Shown one piece after another: positions 9,039-17,353 of a stretch of DNA of 45,334 nucleotides (position 1 is its first letter; every line of letters begins with the position of its first letter). The stretch is taken from positions 1-45,334 of the forward strand of contig DYKG01000028.1 of the NCBI GenBank assembly GCA_020722725.1, in the 5' to 3' direction. The position numbers and the translations under genes were made by a program. The notes below the pieces were generated by a model that saw nothing but the letters and a program-made list of their open reading frames with translations, made no database searches and was not told the origin of the DNA. The DNA comes from Candidatus Methylomirabilis sp. (GTDB taxonomy: Bacteria; Muiribacteriota; Ozemobacteria; Ozemobacterales; Ozemobacteraceae).

Positions 9039-11666
9039 ATGCACAATATTTTTTGGCGCACCGGCCTTTTTTTCATCTGTGCCCTGTGCCTTCTATTTTT
9101 TACCGGATGTGGTGGCACTTCTTCAACAACCAGTCTGACAAGTTCTGGCACCGCAAATGGCGATCTCGACAATGGCCGGATACAGGGCACGATTGTCGCC
9201 AGTTCAACCGGAAACATTCTCGTCGGTGCAATCGTTGAAACCTGGCAGGCTCAGGCTATAACCGGCTCAGACGGTCGTTATCTGCTTGGCCCGATTCCAC
9301 CGGGAGACTACCGGGTGGTTGCGCGAGCCAGTGGTTACAGCCCAATCGTGAAAGATGGAGTAAGAGTTCTCGCCGGAAAAATTACCGAAAATCAGAATTT
9401 CTCCCTTTCAACTGCAGCGGCAAGCTATGACCCGGAATTCGCCATTGTCGCCCTTTTGCCTTCGCTTGGCACCGATGGCGACCAGATAAGCATCTTCTGC
9501 CGCGGCTGTGGAACCCGGGCCGGCAAGGTCACGTTTAACGGCAAAGAAGCCCGGATTATCGACTGGAATTCTCTCAAAGACGACAAAATCACGGTTGTCG
9601 TGCCTGCTAAAGTAGAAACCGGGCCGGTCAAGGTTATTATCGACGGGCAGAGTTCGAAAGAAACCCAGTCGCGGATTTTTACCGCCAGGCCGGTGATAAT
9701 CAGCGCTCAACCTTCAATAGCCCGTGGCGGCCAGACCATTACTCTTTATGGGCGTAATTTCAACCTGATTTCTCAATTCAACAAAGTGCGGCTCGTCGAT
9801 GCCATGTGCACCACCGTTGCCGTGCCAAATGAGAAAACCATGCAGATTCAGTTGCCACAGGTCGCAAAGACCGGCACTCTGTCGATTCGCATTGAGAGCA
9901 ATGAATATCAGCTCGATGGATTCAGTTCGGTGGTAATAACCATTACCCCACAGCTGATTCACCTTTCACCGAAACGCTCAGTTCCTGGCGTTCCGCTTAC
10001 CGTTTATGGCTACAATTTCGGTGCAGACAAAAACATCGTTAAGGTTCTTTTTGGCGGCCACACAATAACTCCCGACAAATTCCTGAACTTTTCCGACAAT
10101 CGTTTGAGCTTCAATGTTCCCGACAATTCCATTTTGCCGCCCGACAAAACAGCAGAAGTGATCGTTCAGGTCAATGAATCTAAAAGCAATGGCCTGATTT
10201 ATACCGCCTACAATACGATAAACAACACTCTCGCCGACTACGGAATTTACGATTTTACCACGGTATCAACTGGAGGCACTCTGCATCTGGCTAAACTCAA
10301 GCCCACAGAAAGAATTGTTTTTCTCAGTGTTCTTTCAGGCGATGGTGCCCTTGACCTGGCTGGTGACTATGCCTATAGTCTTTCGGCTTTTATGGGTGGA
10401 AATTTCGATCAGGTGCCTGATCTGCCCGCTGCAAGCGTAAAAGAAAAGCCGGTGCATGAGCCCGATCTGTCGGTTCGCTGTTCCAATCTGCCGGTAAGAA
10501 TAAGACCTGACGTCAGAGCATCACTGGCCGAACCGGCTTCTCCGACTCTTGAAGTCTATCTACGTGATTTTACCGCACCCGAACCCTTCAATTCGACCAA
10601 TGACATTCTCGCTACCGGCACCATTAAAGCCACCGACAGCGTTTCCATCGTCTATGTTGATGTAACTGCCGCTGGCATCGATGAAAATCGGGCAAAAGAG
10701 ATAAACGAACGTTTTAAAGGTATTTATCAAACTATCGCTACCGCCTGCACCGATGGAATCAGCGACCCGCCCGAAGGCAACATTGATGCACAGAAACGCA
10801 TTGCTTTGTTCGTTTCGCCGACGCTTAACGAAACTTCAGGGGCCGAACAGGTTGCTTCATACTTTGATGTGCGCGATAAAGATCCGGCAGCCACTAACTC
10901 TGCCGGCACCGAAATTCTTTATCTTAACAGTGAGACATACGCTGACAACAAGAACGACTTTTACGGTGGTCTTGCCCAGACCCTGTCGTTTATGATTTAT
11001 TTCAATCAAAAGGGAAACATGGGAACCGACTGGCAAAGCATGGGCCTTTCAACATTCGCCCGTCAGGCTGCCGGCTATGGCTTCAATCAGGGCGATACCC
11101 GTTCATTAAACTGGGTTTCGCAATATCTGCAGTATTCAGAAGTAGTTTCATTGAACCATTGGCCCACTTCACCGCAATACTACAACTACGGCATGGTTTT
11201 TCTTTTTACCCAGTATCTTTTTGACCGCTGCAGCGGATATAACGCCATCAAAGTTCTTGAGAAAAAAGACGGCTCCTTCCTTGGACTGGTCGATGTTGAC
11301 AACAACATTATCAGGGCTGGCCTGGCAAATCCTTCATCTTTGAGCATTCGCGAATTTTTCCACGACTTCTGTCTGGCATTGTTTTGCGACGATCTGGGTC
11401 TATCTACCGGATTGCCGGGTTACAATGCCGACAAGCACCAGTTCAAGAACATTCAGCTGCGCGGTAAGTTTTCTGGTGTCGATGGTCTGCGTGGGCTCAG
11501 CTACGGCGAAAATCCCGTTTACAGCAATCCGCTGGGCATTAAGGGCTATGGCTGTCGTATGGTCGAATACCCGCAGGGAAACTGGGGCGACATCGAAGTC
11601 ACGATTAATTCGACCCCAACTACCGGCGATTTCCGCACTTGGGTAATCTTCTACTCTACCGAATAA
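9039..11666 (+). CDS. Lipoprotein with IPT/TIG domains and inactive M30-like domain
   Basis: An 875-residue lipoprotein with lipobox FTGC (Cys24). A carboxypeptidase-regulatory-like domain (about 46-124) precedes three IPT/TIG-like beta-sandwiches (about 136-215, 218-300, 303-391). Residues about 500-800 follow the order of peptidase M30 (hyicolysin-type) proteins: SIVYVDVTAAGID, a YFDVRD turn, EILYLNS, then the segment where the family has AHELQHMI. Here that segment reads AQTLSFMI (646-653), so both zinc histidines and the catalytic Glu are replaced by Q647, F651 and T648. The downstream ligand motif WLNEGLSE reads WQSMGLST. It is therefore probably a non-catalytic surface protein. No strong ribosome site is visible; the start is chosen from the signal sequence. 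Confidence 0.85.
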   Translation: MHNIFWRTGLFFICALCLLFFTGCGGTSSTTSLTSSGTANGDLDNGRIQGTIVASSTGNILVGAIVETWQAQAITGSDGRYLLGPIPPGDYRVVARASGYSPIVKDGVRVLAGKITENQNFSLSTAAASYDPEFAIVALLPSLGTDGDQISIFCRGCGTRAGKVTFNGKEARIIDWNSLKDDKITVVVPAKVETGPVKVIIDGQSSKETQSRIFTARPVIISAQPSIARGGQTITLYGRNFNLISQFNKVRLVDAMCTTVAVPNEKTMQIQLPQVAKTGTLSIRIESNEYQLDGFSSVVITITPQLIHLSPKRSVPGVPLTVYGYNFGADKNIVKVLFGGHTITPDKFLNFSDNRLSFNVPDNSILPPDKTAEVIVQVNESKSNGLIYTAYNTINNTLADYGIYDFTTVSTGGTLHLAKLKPTERIVFLSVLSGDGALDLAGDYAYSLSAFMGGNFDQVPDLPAASVKEKPVHEPDLSVRCSNLPVRIRPDVRASLAEPASPTLEVYLRDFTAPEPFNSTNDILATGTIKATDSVSIVYVDVTAAGIDENRAKEINERFKGIYQTIATACTDGISDPPEGNIDAQKRIALFVSPTLNETSGAEQVASYFDVRDKDPAATNSAGTEILYLNSETYADNKNDFYGGLAQTLSFMIYFNQKGNMGTDWQSMGLSTFARQAAGYGFNQGDTRSLNWVSQYLQYSEVVSLNHWPTSPQYYNYGMVFLFTQYLFDRCSGYNAIKVLEKKDGSFLGLVDVDNNIIRAGLANPSSLSIREFFHDFCLALFCDDLGLSTGLPGYNADKHQFKNIQLRGKFSGVDGLRGLSYGENPVYSNPLGIKGYGCRMVEYPQGNWGDIEVTINSTPTTGDFRTWVIFYSTE

Positions 11667-11747
11667 TCACGGCGCCGAAGATTTTTTTATGGATCACAGA
11701 ATAAATATTCGATAGGGGTTGGTCGCCGCGCCGACCTGCTTGCAGAC

Positions 11748-13142
11748 TCAGCCGATATTGTAGGCTTTCATTTTATACTGCAGGGTGCCACGTTTTATAC
11801 CGAGCATCTGGGAGCATTTTGACTGGTTGCCTTCAGCTACTTTGAGCAGGCGCAGAATCAGCTCTTTTTCAATTTGAGCAACCACATCATCAAGGGTTTT
11901 TCCCTCATTGATCTGGTCTTCCAGCCAGTCAAACATGCCGGTGGCCGTTTCGGGGGCAAAACCCAGTCTGATTTCTTCAGGCAGATTTTCCAGATCGATC
12001 ATGTTACCTTTGACAAAAACTGAAGCCCCTTCAATAATATTCTGCAATTGCCTGACATTGCCCGGCCATTTGTAGTTTTTCATGGCGGTCATGGCTTTCG
12101 GGGTCAGGCCTTTAATTTCTCGACCGGCTTTTGCCGAGGCAAGTTTGACGAAATGCTCGATCAACAGCTGAATATCTTCGGGCCTTTCATGCAATGGCGC
12201 AAGCTGAATGTTCACCACATTGATGCGGTAATACAGGTCTTCTCTGAACTGCTTTTTCTCGATCAGTTCTTTGAGATCCTTGTGGGTTGCGGCAATGATT
12301 CTGACATCGACTTTGAGGGGTTTTGAACCGCCAAGTCGCTCTACTTCGCGCTCCTGGATGACACGCAACACCTTGGCCTGAGTATTGAGAGCCATATCAC
12401 CAATTTCATCGAGAAAAATTGTGCCCCCACTGGCAATTTCGAATTTTCCACGCTTTCGCGCAATTGCACCGGTGAACGCTCCTTTTTCATAGCCGAAAAG
12501 TTCACTTTCAATCAGGTTTTCTGGCAATGCTGCACAATTTAGGGTTACAAATGGTCCGCTTGCCCGGTTGCTTTTGCGTTGAATCGCTTCCGCAACCAGC
12601 TCTTTCCCGGTTCCTGATTCGCCCTGAATCAGCACGGTTATATCACTTTTCGCGACCTGCTCGATTTTTTCCTTGACCAGCCGGGTAGCGTTTGACTCAC
12701 CGATAATCCGATCCTGTTCGGGCTCTACCAGAAAACGTTCTTCAAGGCTTTTCTTTTCAAATGCAAGATTGAATCGCTCGCAGGCTTTGGCGACGATAAC
12801 CCGCATTTCCTCAATGTCAAAGGGTTTGGAAAAATAGTCGTAGGCCCCCTGCTTCATTGCTTCGATTGCCAGTTTTTCTGAACCGTAGGCGGTCATTAGA
12901 ATGAAGACCACATCGGGGTCGAGCTGTTTTACCTGTGCCAGAAACTCCATACCGTTCATACCAGGCATGTTGTAGTCAGAAATGATTACCTGAAAAGCTC
13001 CCGGTTCCATTAATTTCAATGCTGAATCAGGGTTTTCAGCAGTTTTTACCTGGTATCCCTCTTTTTTGAGTGCGGCTGAAAGGCTGAATAGAATCGATTT
13101 TTCATCATCAACGATTAGAATGTTGTGGGATTTGAACAGCAT
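11748..13142 (-). CDS. NtrC-family sigma-54-dependent response regulator
   Basis: A 464-residue transcription activator. The receiver domain (1-120) has acidic DD near residue 12, phospho-acceptor D56 and K106. The AAA+ sigma-54-interaction domain (about 145-375) has Walker A GESGTGKE (174-181), the GAFTGA loop (221-226) that contacts sigma-54, and Walker B FLDEIGD. A Fis-type helix-turn-helix lies at the C-terminus (about 425-464; NQSKCSQMLGIKRGTLQYKM). It begins six bases after the kinase stop, with GGAAGG in the end of that gene, so they form a cognate pair. Target promoters are not evident. The 81-bp gap to the convergent gene at 11666 holds a small GC hairpin (about 11721-11736) lacking a U tract. 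Confidence 0.95.
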   Translation of the reverse strand: MLFKSHNILIVDDEKSILFSLSAALKKEGYQVKTAENPDSALKLMEPGAFQVIISDYNMPGMNGMEFLAQVKQLDPDVVFILMTAYGSEKLAIEAMKQGAYDYFSKPFDIEEMRVIVAKACERFNLAFEKKSLEERFLVEPEQDRIIGESNATRLVKEKIEQVAKSDITVLIQGESGTGKELVAEAIQRKSNRASGPFVTLNCAALPENLIESELFGYEKGAFTGAIARKRGKFEIASGGTIFLDEIGDMALNTQAKVLRVIQEREVERLGGSKPLKVDVRIIAATHKDLKELIEKKQFREDLYYRINVVNIQLAPLHERPEDIQLLIEHFVKLASAKAGREIKGLTPKAMTAMKNYKWPGNVRQLQNIIEGASVFVKGNMIDLENLPEEIRLGFAPETATGMFDWLEDQINEGKTLDDVVAQIEKELILRLLKVAEGNQSKCSQMLGIKRGTLQYKMKAYNIG

Positions 13143-13148
13143 ATTCGG

Positions 13149-15272
13149 TTAACCTTCCTGTTTACTTGGCAAATAAAAGGTGAATGTCGTTCCCTTGCCG
13201 GCCTCGCTTTTAACTTCGATCTTTCCACCATGCAGGTCAATGATTTTCTTGACTATAGCAAGCCCGAGGCCAGTACCTCTCTGCTTGGTCGTAAAAAACG
13301 GTTCGAAAACTTTTCTGCAGACTTCTTCGGGCATGCCGGCACCGCTGTCCTCTACTGCAAAGGCGGTCCATGGGCTTTCGGTTTCTTTCACTGCCCTGAT
13401 TGAAATGGTGCCGCCATTTCCCATTGCCTGCATGCCGTTAAAAATCAGATTCAAGAATACCTGTTTAATCTTTTCGGCGTCAACGTAAACCTGAAGATTC
13501 TCATCAAATTCTGCCTTGAGAATAACCCGGTTACGCTCTGCTTCATGATTTACCAGCGCCAGAACCGGCTTGATCACATCTGAAAAAGCCTGCTGCCTGA
13601 ATGATGAGCCCTCTGGTTTCGCATATTTGAGCAACTGTTCGACAACCCCGTTCAACCGGTTAACTTCAGAGACTATGACATCAATATATTCGCGGCGGGT
13701 GTCATCTTCCCCCGTCTCTTCCTGAAGCAGCTGACCGAGCGTTTTTATCGAAGCCAGCGGGTTCTTTATCTCATGGGCAACACTGGCTGAAAGCTGGCCA
13801 ATTGAGCTGAGCTTGTCGGCATGATAGAGTTGCTGCTCAATGATCTTGCGCTGAGTAATGTTACTGAGGGTCAGAACAAAGCCGTAAGGCTTGCCCGCGT
13901 TGTCTCGCAGAACCGAGAAGCCACCCTGCAAAACCTTGATTCCTCCATGCTCACCCAGGTCAATCTCGATATCGAACTGACGGTCTGACTCTGAATAGGT
14001 TATCTCACGCAGGGCTTTTACCATTTCGGCTCGCGATTCAAGCTTGAGTTTCTTCAAAAAACGGTGCAAAGACAGCCCTTCAAGATCACCGTAGTATTCG
14101 CCAAGTTCTGCAATTGCCGATGTGTTTACCGTTTCGATGTAACCACTCATGTTCCAGGTCAGAACGCAGGTTTTGAGACTGCCAAGAATGTTTTGAATGT
14201 AATTGGCAAGTTTCTCGATGCGATCAATATAATGCTGTAGTCGGTCTCGATTGCTTTTCAGATTGCTGGCCATGCGGTTGAATGAACGTGCCAGATCGCC
14301 GAGTTCGTCGCCCGAGACAATATTGAATTTCTGGTCGAGATTGCCTTCCGCAATCAGGTTAGCCCCATCTCTTATTGCTCGAATTCTTGCGATGAGAACC
14401 CGTTCAGAAAATACGATGGTAAGCAGCAATGTAAGCAGCAGTGCCCAGCCGGTGACGCTGAGGTTCTGGCTGCGGGCCTGCTCTACCAGAGAAAGCATTT
14501 TTTTCTGGGAAACGGCAACGTAGATGATCAAAGGATCACCCTCCGTTGTCTTTTCGAAGGCCAGCCTTCCAACCGAAAAAACTTCTCCTTTCAGCACAAG
14601 GCGCATGATCATTTCACGGCTTTCGCTTTTACGAAAATGCTCTTTGACCATATCATCTCTGGCCCGGTCCTCGAGCGATGAAGCCACGATCTGTTCCCGA
14701 ACCCCGAGTGAAACGTCTGCCTGAAGATTACGTGCCATTTTTTTCAGTCTGGTATCATCAAGCTTACGGCGAAGTGAAAGACGACCGATCAACTCGCCCA
14801 TTTTCTGCACCGGCACCTCGGCGACCAGAAAAAGCCCTTCGTCGCCATATTGCAGTTCAACCTGGGCCAGATGCAATCTGGTGTCTTTAAGGTTGAACGG
14901 TGAAGACTGCGCTATTATGGGGCTGCTACTGCTGATAAGCTGTCCATTTTTCAAGAGCAGGCGCATATCATGAAAGCCGGTTTTGGAAATGAGCCTCTCA
15001 AGCTCCTGCTGCAGCAGATTCAGCAGGCTGTAAGTTGAGTAGTTTATAATTTTTTCCGATTCGGCATAGAGCATTGAATTGCTCAATAATGTGTTCTTTT
15101 CCGATTCCCAGTATGATTTTACCGACTCAGCCAGCTGCTCAAGCCGTTGTTGAAAGGTTTCCTGGGTTTTTTCGTAAATCAGCGCGGTTGATTTCTCGTT
15201 CATGATCAGAGCCAGGCTGGTAATCATGATAAACAGCAGAGATATAACCTTAAAACGCAACGAAACGTTCAT
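13149..15272 (-). CDS. Membrane sensor histidine kinase (HAMP-PAS)
   Basis: A 707-residue inner-membrane kinase. A first membrane segment (about 8-24) and a second (about 272-296) bracket an extracytoplasmic sensor region of about 245 residues. HAMP (about 297-345) and PAS (about 355-475) domains follow. The dimerisation domain has the phospho-acceptor H500 in SVAHEIKNPLASI. The ATPase domain shows the N box (FLNLIFNGMQAM, N612), G1 box with D642 (EDSGAGM), F box FEPFFTTKQRGTG and G2 GLGLAIVKKI. It lies three bases after the gene for an exported binding-like protein and six before the NtrC-type regulator, so the sensed signal may come through that exported protein. Confidence 0.95.
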   Translation of the reverse strand: MNVSLRFKVISLLFIMITSLALIMNEKSTALIYEKTQETFQQRLEQLAESVKSYWESEKNTLLSNSMLYAESEKIINYSTYSLLNLLQQELERLISKTGFHDMRLLLKNGQLISSSSPIIAQSSPFNLKDTRLHLAQVELQYGDEGLFLVAEVPVQKMGELIGRLSLRRKLDDTRLKKMARNLQADVSLGVREQIVASSLEDRARDDMVKEHFRKSESREMIMRLVLKGEVFSVGRLAFEKTTEGDPLIIYVAVSQKKMLSLVEQARSQNLSVTGWALLLTLLLTIVFSERVLIARIRAIRDGANLIAEGNLDQKFNIVSGDELGDLARSFNRMASNLKSNRDRLQHYIDRIEKLANYIQNILGSLKTCVLTWNMSGYIETVNTSAIAELGEYYGDLEGLSLHRFLKKLKLESRAEMVKALREITYSESDRQFDIEIDLGEHGGIKVLQGGFSVLRDNAGKPYGFVLTLSNITQRKIIEQQLYHADKLSSIGQLSASVAHEIKNPLASIKTLGQLLQEETGEDDTRREYIDVIVSEVNRLNGVVEQLLKYAKPEGSSFRQQAFSDVIKPVLALVNHEAERNRVILKAEFDENLQVYVDAEKIKQVFLNLIFNGMQAMGNGGTISIRAVKETESPWTAFAVEDSGAGMPEEVCRKVFEPFFTTKQRGTGLGLAIVKKIIDLHGGKIEVKSEAGKGTTFTFYLPSKQEG

Positions 15273-15274
15273 TA

Positions 15275-16234
15275 TCAGAAATCTCCAATGATCAGCTGAT
15301 CGTAGGCCTCTGAAAAATCTCGCCTGAACCAGTCGCGCTTTTTTTCAATGCCCGCTTCAATTAATTCATATCCCTCCAGGGCGATTGTTTCTGACGCGGT
15401 TAAAGGCAGGTCAAAACCTTTTTCCAGCCAAAGATCAAGAGAAAGCCGGGGAAGCAGGCGGCGGTCATTCACTTTGAAAACTCCAATCCGGGCGTCACCA
15501 AAAAATCTCTTTACCTGTTCTGGAGCGCTAAGCCACTTTATTGGTACCCACATTGAAAAACAAACCGAATCGCCGGCAGTGAATACCTTGCATGCCAGCA
15601 TCTGGTCTGCTTCTACTGAAAGAGGGTTTAACAGACCCTGTTCCATTGCCCGATAAAGCAGACGAATTGCCCCAGACTGCTGCCAGAAAGGCTTTTTTTC
15701 ATATTTTCCCCTGGCGCTGCAATTAGAAAAGTTTTGACAGAAATTTAACAGGCTGTGTTTTGAAAAAAGGGATTCGAACCATGGAAAAAAGAACGGGTGT
15801 TTTTCTTTGTGTTGTAAAAGAGCCTTCCCGAATGATTCCGGGGTCAATTCATCTCCGATCAATTGCCATATACTTGAATGAAATACCATTACCCAGACAA
15901 GCTCAATTTTTACCGGCGATTTATTGTAATCCTGCAGTTTTTCAGGGATGATAAGCCCTTTTTCGATAAGAATCGCCTGAGGTTTTTGCTCTGGAATCTC
16001 TGCTGAATCAGGCTCAGCTGGCTGAAAAATCAGGGAAACGCCACGCCCGGTCTGTTCAGAAAGTTGGCGACGCACCATTTCCAGAACTTCTGGAACGAAG
16101 TCGATGCTGGCTATAAGAGTGGATTTAAGCTCTGCTTCGGGGCGCTCTTGAGCTATTAACGTCTGTAAATCCAAAATTACTGCGATTACCGCCAGAAGTA
16201 ATGAAAAAAAGCCGGTTTTTAAGATGATCTGCAT
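15275..16234 (-). CDS. Exported solute-binding-like protein
   Basis: A 319-residue protein with an N-terminal hydrophobic signal (about 5-28). Two features recall periplasmic binding proteins: an N-terminal strand-helix pattern (STLIASIDFVPEVLEMVRRQL), and a later lobe with PESFGKALLQHKEK and a C-terminal helix pair. Similarity is only by layout; I see no family signature. Two pairs of cysteines are present in the middle. No ribosome site precedes the ATG, and a TATAAT on the same strand (16248-16253) would start the transcript only a few bases before it. As first gene of the kinase/regulator operon it is a candidate ligand sensor. Confidence 0.65.
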   Translation of the reverse strand: MQIILKTGFFSLLLAVIAVILDLQTLIAQERPEAELKSTLIASIDFVPEVLEMVRRQLSEQTGRGVSLIFQPAEPDSAEIPEQKPQAILIEKGLIIPEKLQDYNKSPVKIELVWVMVFHSSIWQLIGDELTPESFGKALLQHKEKHPFFFPWFESLFSKHSLLNFCQNFSNCSARGKYEKKPFWQQSGAIRLLYRAMEQGLLNPLSVEADQMLACKVFTAGDSVCFSMWVPIKWLSAPEQVKRFFGDARIGVFKVNDRRLLPRLSLDLWLEKGFDLPLTASETIALEGYELIEAGIEKKRDWFRRDFSEAYDQLIIGDF

Positions 16235-16327
16235 AGCATTTGCCTGAATTATATACTAAGTACAGGGTAAAATTCAGTGCAATTTCGTTGTAATAATTTT
16301 TTTTTAAGTTTTGCCGATACTACCAAC
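16235..16327. promoter_or_regulatory. Divergent promoter region
   Basis: On the minus strand a perfect TATAAT (16248-16253) lies 14 bases before the binding-like gene; no good -35 is at 17 bases, so the promoter may be activator-dependent. On the plus strand TATACT (16252-16257) overlaps it and could serve the deacetylase. The two -10 boxes overlapping on opposite strands imply mutually exclusive use. Confidence 0.35.
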
Positions 16328-17350
16328 ATGAGAAAAAAAATTTCGCAGTTTAATAAAGTTCTGGCGCTGGCCGTTCTTCTGGTTTGTACGCTAAACCTGG
16401 CTTGGGCAACGTTGCTTACCGAGGATTCGGTTGCCGTTGACCCTGGAATGGCTGAGGCCGAACTTGATCTCGAAACTGAAGCGCAGATTCTCGACGAAAG
16501 CCTTGCTCAGGCAGCTATCTACTTCAGCCGGCCCCGCCTGGTCAGCCTGCTTGGCGGCCAACGAAAAATACTTCTTACGTTTGACGATGGTCCACACCCC
16601 AGAACAACTCCGCACATTCTCGACATTCTTAAAAAAAGAAACCTCAAGGCAATATTTTTCGTTTTGGGTCTGCAGGCTGAAAAATATCCCCAGATCCTTA
16701 AAAGAATAGCAGACGAAGGCCATGAAATCGGCAATCATTCATACAATCACAAAAACCTTGCCCAACTGGGTGAGGAAATGGTCAGACAGCAGATTGATCG
16801 AACAAATAGTATCGTTGAAAAAATTACTGGCAGAAAGCCCAGGTTTTTGAGACCACCTTACGGTGCTTTAAACAAACAATTGATCAGAATCTGCCAGAGT
16901 GAAAACATGAGCATCATGCTCTGGACCATTGACCCAAAAGACTGGCAGAATAAAAACGAAACCGAAATTCTGCGAAATCTATCGCGTCAACTTGGGCTGA
17001 CAGGCAAATCTCACGGTGGTGCCGTTCTTCTTCATGATATTTACCCGGCCACGGTAAAAGCCCTTGATCCTTTTCTAGACCAGATTTCCATGCTCGATTA
17101 TCAGGTGGCCGACGCCCATAATTTTGAAGGTTCTGAAACTGATTCTTTCTGGGCTTCGACCGAACCAGGGCTATTTAAAAATTCTCCATTCAAACGAAAA
17201 TTTGATCCTGCGTTGAGTGGCAACAATGTTCTGGTTGAGATGCTGGTGAAAAAAGCGCCGGTGGAAATTTCTTCAATGGCCATGCTTAAAGCTAACCGAA
17301 ACCATGAACTTCTTGTTTTTCTGGCTCACCACAGATTTGGTGTTAACTGA
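16328..17350 (+). CDS. NodB-type polysaccharide deacetylase
   Basis: A 340-residue exported deacetylase of carbohydrate esterase family 4, expected to remove N-acetyl groups from peptidoglycan or another amino-sugar polymer in the envelope. The ATG at 16328 gives a standard signal peptide (basic MRKK, hydrophobic core, LAWA cleavage site); an in-frame GTG at 16277 with AGGG upstream is the alternative. Catalytic motifs: TFDDGP (D86, D87), NHSYNH (metal H137 and H141), RPPYG, then LWTIDPKDW and VLLHD. The final 80 residues are unlike the family and hydrophobic in places. It is divergent from the kinase operon and converges on the cyclase gene three bases away. Confidence 0.92.
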   Translation: MRKKISQFNKVLALAVLLVCTLNLAWATLLTEDSVAVDPGMAEAELDLETEAQILDESLAQAAIYFSRPRLVSLLGGQRKILLTFDDGPHPRTTPHILDILKKRNLKAIFFVLGLQAEKYPQILKRIADEGHEIGNHSYNHKNLAQLGEEMVRQQIDRTNSIVEKITGRKPRFLRPPYGALNKQLIRICQSENMSIMLWTIDPKDWQNKNETEILRNLSRQLGLTGKSHGGAVLLHDIYPATVKALDPFLDQISMLDYQVADAHNFEGSETDSFWASTEPGLFKNSPFKRKFDPALSGNNVLVEMLVKKAPVEISSMAMLKANRNHELLVFLAHHRFGVN

Positions 17351-17353
17351 TAA

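Noticed and set aside
11667-11747. Intrinsic terminator between the M30-like lipoprotein and the response regulator genes
   Set aside because: The GC hairpin near 11721-11736 is short and lacks a T run on either strand.
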